Shown here in pieces: positions 6,950-10,819 of a DNA stretch of 10,819 bases (positions are counted from its first letter, which is position 1; each line of letters starts with the position of its first letter). The notes beneath the pieces were generated by a model. The model did no database searches. It saw only the letters and a program-made list of their open reading frames with translations, and was not told the DNA's origin. The DNA comes from JAFLUQ01 sp964537995 (GTDB lineage Bacteria; Bacillota; Clostridia; UMGS1883), in contig CAZICW010000054.1 of the NCBI GenBank assembly GCA_964537995.1, positions 1 to 10,819 on the forward strand, in the 5' to 3' direction. The position numbers and the translations under genes are program-made.

Positions 6950-7702
6950 ATGAGCAATATTATAACCGTCGGCGGTTTGAATCTGTGGTACGGCGCAAAC
7001 CATGCCCTGAAGGATATAAATATCTCGATTCCCGAGAAGGAGATCACCGCTCTTATCGGTCCGTCGGGCTGCGGCAAATCAACCTTTTTAAAAACGCTCA
7101 ACAGAATGAACGATTTGATTGACGGCTGCCGCATTGAGGGCGAAGTCAGGCTTTCGGGCGTCGATATTTACAGGGATATAGACGTTAATATTCTGAGGAG
7201 GCGGGTCGGAATGGTTTTTCAGAAGCCCAATCCCTTTCCTATGAGTATTTACGACAACATCGCGTACGGTCCGAGAATACACGGAACAAGGTCAAAAATT
7301 AAGCTTGACGAAATAGTGGAACGCTCCCTTACGCAGGCCGCAATCTGGGACGAGTGCAAGGACAGGCTCGGAAAGAGCGCCCTCGGAATGAGCGGCGGAC
7401 AGCAGCAAAGACTTTGCATCGCAAGGGCGCTTGCGGTAGAGCCGGAGATACTGCTTATGGATGAGCCGACCTCGGCTCTCGACCCGATATCTACCTCAAA
7501 AATTGAGGATTTGGCTCTTGAGCTAAAGAAAAAATATACAATCGTAACGGTAACGCACAATATGCAGCAATCCGCGAGAATTGCCGATAAAACGGCGTTT
7601 TTCCTGCTCGGAGAGATTATTGAGTTCGGCGACACCGAAAAAATGTTCTCGACGCCGTCCGACAAACGGACGGAGGATTATATCACAGGGAGGTTCGGAT
7701 AA
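6950..7702 (+). CDS. pstB: PstB, phosphate ABC transporter ATPase
   Basis: PstB hydrolyses ATP on the inner membrane face to drive phosphate import through PstC/PstA. The 250-residue protein is the usual length. All motifs are present: Walker A GPSGCGKST (37-45), Q-loop in VFQKPNPF, signature SGGQQQR (148-154), Walker B LLMDE with D171 and catalytic E172, D-loop SALDP and switch H203. The N-terminal LNLWYGANHALKDI and the FQKPNPFPMSIYDNIAYGPR segment are hallmarks of PstB rather than other importers. The ATG follows the pstA stop by 3 nt with an AGAGGT site upstream. The TAA stop shares its last base with the phoU ATG. Confidence 0.97.
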   Translation: MSNIITVGGLNLWYGANHALKDINISIPEKEITALIGPSGCGKSTFLKTLNRMNDLIDGCRIEGEVRLSGVDIYRDIDVNILRRRVGMVFQKPNPFPMSIYDNIAYGPRIHGTRSKIKLDEIVERSLTQAAIWDECKDRLGKSALGMSGGQQQRLCIARALAVEPEILLMDEPTSALDPISTSKIEDLALELKKKYTIVTVTHNMQQSARIADKTAFFLLGEIIEFGDTEKMFSTPSDKRTEDYITGRFG

Positions 7703-8352
7703 TGAGAAACACCTTTGAAAAGCAGCTTGCCCGGCTTAACGCGGAGCTTATAACAATGGGCGCGTTATGCGAGGACGCCATCACAGCCGCCGTAAAATAT
7801 CTCACCGACGGCGACGCGGCAATGAAAAACGCCTGTCTTGACGCCGACAGGCAGATAGACCGAAAGGAGCGCGAAATTGAAACGCTCTGCATAAGTCTGC
7901 TTCTGCGCCAGCAGCCCGTTGCGACGGATTTAAGAGTTATTTCGTCCGCGCTTAAAATGATTTCCGACATGGAGCGCATCGGCGACCAGGCCTCGGACAT
8001 CGCCGAAATAGCCCCGTATGTAACAAAAAGCGGATTTGAAAGCAAAACGCATATCGCGGCTATGGCGGCGGCAAGCGTAAAAATGGTTACGGGAAGCATC
8101 GAGTCCTTCGTAAAAAAGGACGCCGCGCTTGCCGATTCGGTAATAGAGCAGGACAATCGGGTCGATGATTTGTTCGTCAAGGTAAAAAACGAGCTTATAA
8201 GCGCCATAGCGCAAGGTCAGGGCAATGCCGAGGCGCTTACGGATTTGCTTATGATAGCGAAATATTTCGAGCGCATCGGCGACCACGCGGAAAATATTGC
8301 CGAATGGGTTATATATTCCTTAACGGGGGAGCATACGGACAGCGGCATTTAA
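7702..8352 (+). CDS. phoU: PhoU, phosphate-signalling regulator of Pst and PhoR
   Basis: PhoU is a helical cytoplasmic protein that restrains the PhoR kinase and modulates the Pst transporter when phosphate is sufficient. The 216-residue length fits the two-repeat family, and each repeat carries the expected metal-binding signature: ERIGDQASD (91-99) and ERIGDHAEN (190-198). The N-terminus, with FEKQLARLNAELITMGALCEDAI, is also typical. The start overlaps the pstB stop by one base (TAATG), with GGGAGG (7688-7693) at 8-nt spacing, so it is the last gene of the coupled pst operon. No hairpin terminator is visible after the stop, so read-through into phoP is possible in addition to the promoter found there. 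Confidence 0.96.
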   Translation: MRNTFEKQLARLNAELITMGALCEDAITAAVKYLTDGDAAMKNACLDADRQIDRKEREIETLCISLLLRQQPVATDLRVISSALKMISDMERIGDQASDIAEIAPYVTKSGFESKTHIAAMAAASVKMVTGSIESFVKKDAALADSVIEQDNRVDDLFVKVKNELISAIAQGQGNAEALTDLLMIAKYFERIGDHAENIAEWVIYSLTGEHTDSGI

Positions 8353-8361
8353 ATATTAGCC

Positions 8362-8390
8362 TTGCAAACCGCCCGTATAAGCGTTATAAT
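8362..8390 (+). promoter_or_regulatory. Sigma-A-type promoter for phoP-phoR
   Basis: The 59-bp gap between phoU and phoP holds TTGCAA (8362-8367) and a perfect TATAAT (8385-8390) separated by exactly 17 bp, close to the housekeeping consensus. The transcript would start near 8397, leaving a leader of only about 15 nt that begins next to the GGAGG (8400-8404) site. The -10 lies in a small symmetrical element, TATAA-gcg-TTATA (8376-8388), of unknown meaning. No Pho-box-like repeat is visible here, suggesting basal expression of the two-component system independent of the pst promoter. Confidence 0.75.
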
Positions 8391-8411
8391 AAATCAAACG
8401 GAGGTGTGGGC

Positions 8412-9095
8412 ATGATTTATTTGGTTGAGGATGACGACAACATCAGAAAGCTTGTCAGATACGCGCTGTCAAGGGAGGGCTTTGACGTAAAGGACTTTTC
8501 CTCTCCGGCTGATTTTTGGAGCGAAATAAGCCAAAACGCGCCGGAGCTGATTTTGCTTGATATTATGCTGCCCGGAGAGGACGGCTTATCAATTTTGAAA
8601 AGGCTTCGTGAAAAATCCGAAACGGAGAAGCTTCCGGTTATTATGCTTACCGCAAAGGACAGCGAATTTGACAAGGTAACCGGTCTTGACATGGGCGCGG
8701 ACGATTATATCGCAAAGCCGTTCGGAATGACCGAGCTTATTTCAAGGGTTCGCGCGGTGCTTCGCCGATTTGAAAAAACAAAGTCCGCCGATGGGAAGGT
8801 GTACCGCGTAGGAGAGCTGTATGTCAATCCGTCCAAGCATATTATATCCGTATCGGGAGAGAGGATAACTCTCTCTTACAAGGAATATTCGCTGCTCCTC
8901 GCCCTTTTGGAGGCCGACGGGAACGTGCTTGAGCGCAACACGCTGCTCTCAAGGGTGTGGGGCGAATATTATACCGAGTCGAGAACGCTCGACGTCCATA
9001 TCAGAAAGCTTCGGGTAAAGCTCGGCTCCGCCGGCGATTTGATTCAAACGGTGAAGGGAATCGGATATAAGATAGGCGGTGCGGAAGATGAATAA
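8412..9095 (+). CDS. phoP: PhoP (PhoB-type), OmpR-family response regulator
   Basis: This is a 227-residue DNA-binding response regulator that should activate phosphate-starvation genes, including the pst operon here, once phosphorylated by PhoR. The receiver domain (1 to about 120) has the acidic cluster E6-D7-D8, phospho-acceptor D50 in LILLDIMLPG, T80 in VIMLTAK and K102 in AKPFG. The C-terminal winged-helix domain shows the OmpR-family pattern, with TLSYKEYSLL, then RTLDVHIRKLRVKL and TVKGIGYK. ATG 8412 is chosen because GGAGG (8400-8404) lies 7 nt upstream and the receiver domain begins immediately. The frame stays open 36 codons further upstream into phoU but lacks any family match there. 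The gene overlaps phoR by 8 nt. PhoP is assigned over other OmpR-type regulators by its position after phoU. Confidence 0.93.
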   Translation: MIYLVEDDDNIRKLVRYALSREGFDVKDFSSPADFWSEISQNAPELILLDIMLPGEDGLSILKRLREKSETEKLPVIMLTAKDSEFDKVTGLDMGADDYIAKPFGMTELISRVRAVLRRFEKTKSADGKVYRVGELYVNPSKHIISVSGERITLSYKEYSLLLALLEADGNVLERNTLLSRVWGEYYTESRTLDVHIRKLRVKLGSAGDLIQTVKGIGYKIGGAEDE

Positions 9096-10743
9096 GAAAA
9101 TTTTCCGTTCGTCGTTTTTTGCAACCCTTATTGTTTTGACCGCCACAGTCGCTTTCATCATAGGAATTTTGTTTAATTTATTTGAACGCCGGATTCAAGC
9201 CGAGCTTGAAAGCGAAGCGAATTATCTTTCTCAGGCGATTGAAAATGAAGGTATGGATTTTTTCGATAAATTTGAAAGCGGAAATAACCGCGTAACGCTG
9301 ATAAGCGAAAGCGGCAATGTTCTTTTTGACAGTCAGGCGGTCGCGCAGGAGCTTGACAATCACTCGGAGCGCGAAGAAATAAAACAGGCTATGGAGACCG
9401 GCTCCGGCATGAGCGTCAGATATTCAAAAACGCTTACGGAAAAAACCGTATATTACGCTACGCGGCTTTCCGATAACAGCGTTTTGAGGGTTTCGACCGA
9501 GCAATATACCGTCATTACCATTTTGTTGGGACTTTTTCATCCGCTGCTGATTATTTTAATCATAGCCGTTGTCTTAACGTGCATCCTTTCGGCAAGGGTT
9601 TCAAAGGCAATAATCAAGCCCATAAACGAGCTTGATTTGGAGCGGCCCGAAAACAACGACGCCTATGAGGAGCTTGCGCCGCTTTTGGAAAAAATCGCCG
9701 CGCAAAAGCAGACAATCGACGGGCAGCTCCGGCTCGCCCGAAAAAGGCAGGAGGAATTTAAGCTCATCACCGAAAACATGAGCGAGGGCTTTTTGGTCAT
9801 CGACAAGGAGACAAATCTTCTGACCTGCAACCGCGCCGCGTTACGGCTGCTCGGAATCGAAACCGCGCCGGCGGGCAGCGTACTCTCGCTTTGCAGGATA
9901 AAAAATTTCCGCGAGGTAATCGACCGTGTTCTTTCGGGAGAAAGAGCCGAAAATACAATGACTCAAAACGAGCGCGTATACAGCCTTATCGCGACCCCCG
10001 TGTTCGTTGAGGACGAAAGCGTCATAGGCGCGGTTGTTATTATTATCGACATTACCGAAAGCGAAAAGCGGGAGGCGCTGCGCCGTGAATTTACGGCGAA
10101 TGTTTCCCATGAGCTTAAAACGCCGCTTACCTCGATTTCGGGCTTTGCCGAGCTTATGAAAGACGGAGGCGTCCCCGCCGAAGCCGCGGCGGATTTTTCA
10201 AAGGCCATTTACGACGAGGCCCAAAGATTGATTTCCCTGGTAAACGATATTATAAAAATTTCGGAGCTTGACGAGAAAAGCATCGCTTCGGAAAACGAAA
10301 CGGTTGATTTATACGAGCTGTCCGGAGAGATTATCGACCGCTTAAGAAGCGAAGCGGCAAAAAGAAACATCACTCTAAACTTAATCGGCTCCGCCGCAAG
10401 GGTTTCGGGAGTACGGAAAATTCTTGACGAAATGATTTACAATCTCTGCGACAACGCCATCAAATACAATAAGGAAAACGGCGTTGTAGATATTATCCTT
10501 AACAATACGGAAAATTATATAACCGTTACCGTCCGCGATACCGGCATAGGAATCCCTCCCGCCCACCGGGGAAGAGTGTTTGAACGCTTTTACAGAGTGG
10601 ATAAAAGCCATTCCAAGGCGGTCGGCGGCACGGGTCTTGGGCTTGCGATAGTAAAGCACGGCGCAATATACCACAATGCACGGCTGTCCCTTGACAGCGT
10701 CGAGGGAAAAGGAACAAGCGTAACGATAAGCTTCAAAAAGTGA
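9088..10743 (+). CDS. phoR: PhoR, membrane sensor histidine kinase
   Basis: This is a 551-residue sensor kinase, the partner of PhoP. Layout: membrane segment 1 (about 8-32), an extracytoplasmic domain of roughly 110 residues, membrane segment 2 (about 143-168), a short HAMP-like linker, a PAS domain (about 226-325, beginning ITENMSEGFLVID), a HisKA dimerisation domain with phospho-acceptor H341 in VSHELKTPL, and the ATPase domain. The N-box is NLCDNAIKYN (452 onward), G1 is DTGIG (484-488) and G2 is GGTGLGL (513-519); all are intact. The extracytoplasmic part contains NRVTLISESGNVLFDS, a pattern common in Gram-positive PhoR-type kinases. ATG 9088 overlaps the phoP stop by 8 nt. The in-frame GTG at 9079 lies inside the likely Shine-Dalgarno AGGCGGTG (9074-9081, 6-nt spacing), so it is not favoured. 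In this pathway PhoR responds to Pst/PhoU state. Confidence 0.93.
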   Translation: MNKKIFRSSFFATLIVLTATVAFIIGILFNLFERRIQAELESEANYLSQAIENEGMDFFDKFESGNNRVTLISESGNVLFDSQAVAQELDNHSEREEIKQAMETGSGMSVRYSKTLTEKTVYYATRLSDNSVLRVSTEQYTVITILLGLFHPLLIILIIAVVLTCILSARVSKAIIKPINELDLERPENNDAYEELAPLLEKIAAQKQTIDGQLRLARKRQEEFKLITENMSEGFLVIDKETNLLTCNRAALRLLGIETAPAGSVLSLCRIKNFREVIDRVLSGERAENTMTQNERVYSLIATPVFVEDESVIGAVVIIIDITESEKREALRREFTANVSHELKTPLTSISGFAELMKDGGVPAEAAADFSKAIYDEAQRLISLVNDIIKISELDEKSIASENETVDLYELSGEIIDRLRSEAAKRNITLNLIGSAARVSGVRKILDEMIYNLCDNAIKYNKENGVVDIILNNTENYITVTVRDTGIGIPPAHRGRVFERFYRVDKSHSKAVGGTGLGLAIVKHGAIYHNARLSLDSVEGKGTSVTISFKK

Positions 10744-10819
10744 TTCTTTTTACAGGTTATTGTATTCTTTTTTGACGCTGCCTTTCGGAGCGGCGCAAAC
10801 CGATATAAACCGGCATAAA
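10744..10819. other. Intergenic tail after phoR, no gene recognised
   Basis: These 76 bases hold T-rich stretches (10745-10751 and 10767-10773), then a weak hairpin with 6-bp arms including one G-T pair (CGCTGC at 10776-10781 and GCGGCG at 10790-10795). They end in an imperfect 10-bp tandem repeat, AAACCGATAT then AAACCGGCAT (10797-10816). No convincing terminator, promoter or coding start is visible before the window ends. Confidence 0.4.

Noticed and set aside
6047..7003. A 318-codon minus-strand frame opposite pstA
   Set aside because: It is a low-complexity, basic shadow of pstA with no recognisable domain or start signal.
8304..8411. Longer phoP start giving 36 extra N-terminal residues inside phoU
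   Set aside because: Response regulators begin at the acidic-cluster strand, which starts at ATG 8412; that ATG has GGAGG at 7-nt spacing and lies after a good promoter.
9079..9087. GTG start for phoR (and likewise GTG 6074 for pstA)
   Set aside because: In both cases the GTG overlaps the likely Shine-Dalgarno sequence that serves the ATG nine bases downstream.
10776..10795. Hairpin as the phoR terminator
   Set aside because: The stem is short with a G-T pair, and no T-tract follows it on either strand; the T-run lies upstream of the stem.
10772..10809. Possible promoter TTGACG ... TATAAA after phoR
   Set aside because: The spacing is 26 bp, far from the 16-18 bp required.

Overview
The window looks like the chromosome of a Gram-positive (Bacillota, probably Clostridia-type) bacterium. 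The support is strong GGAGG-type Shine-Dalgarno sites, sigma-A-like promoters (a perfect TATAAT twice), a lipoprotein signal peptide on PstS, and the gene order pstSCAB-phoU-phoP-phoR. Genus cannot be decided from this sequence. All nine genes lie on the + strand, and no stretch over 300 bases lacks a gene. No RNA gene, insertion sequence, CRISPR array or attachment site was seen.

Region 1 (1-4202) is a TetR-regulated transporter module. A TetR/AcrR-family repressor gene, cut by the left edge of the window, ends in a clear hairpin terminator. A short promoter region with a partly palindromic candidate operator follows. Then come two directly abutting half-size ABC transporters (each membrane domain plus ATPase), which should form a heterodimer. 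Their Walker B context in the first subunit (LDEATAFADPENE) recalls the IrtAB/YbtPQ group of exporter-fold transporters, some of which move siderophores, but the substrate is not shown by sequence. A 12-bp hairpin closes the module.

Region 2 (4203-8352) is the high-affinity phosphate uptake operon. A promoter with a perfect TATAAT, a weak -35 and two copies of an 11-bp TTAACA-containing direct repeat (candidate Pho box) precedes pstS. It is followed by pstC, pstA, pstB and phoU with gaps of 11 bp or less, or overlaps. PstS captures phosphate outside the membrane, PstC/PstA form the channel, PstB powers it, and PhoU links transporter activity to signalling.

Region 3 (8353-10743) is the phosphate two-component system. 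A compact consensus-like promoter (TTGCAA, 17 bp, TATAAT) lies just after phoU, then the OmpR-family regulator PhoP and the PAS-containing histidine kinase PhoR, which overlap by 8 nt. PhoR would phosphorylate PhoP under phosphate limitation, and PhoP would activate the pst promoter, with PhoU restraining PhoR when phosphate is plentiful.

The pst-pho part is a standard, intact locus. The points most worth a second look are the candidate Pho box, the candidate TetR operator, the possible substrate class of the ABC pair, and a near-identical translational-coupling junction used at both pstC/pstA and phoP/phoR. I see no convincing undescribed system here.
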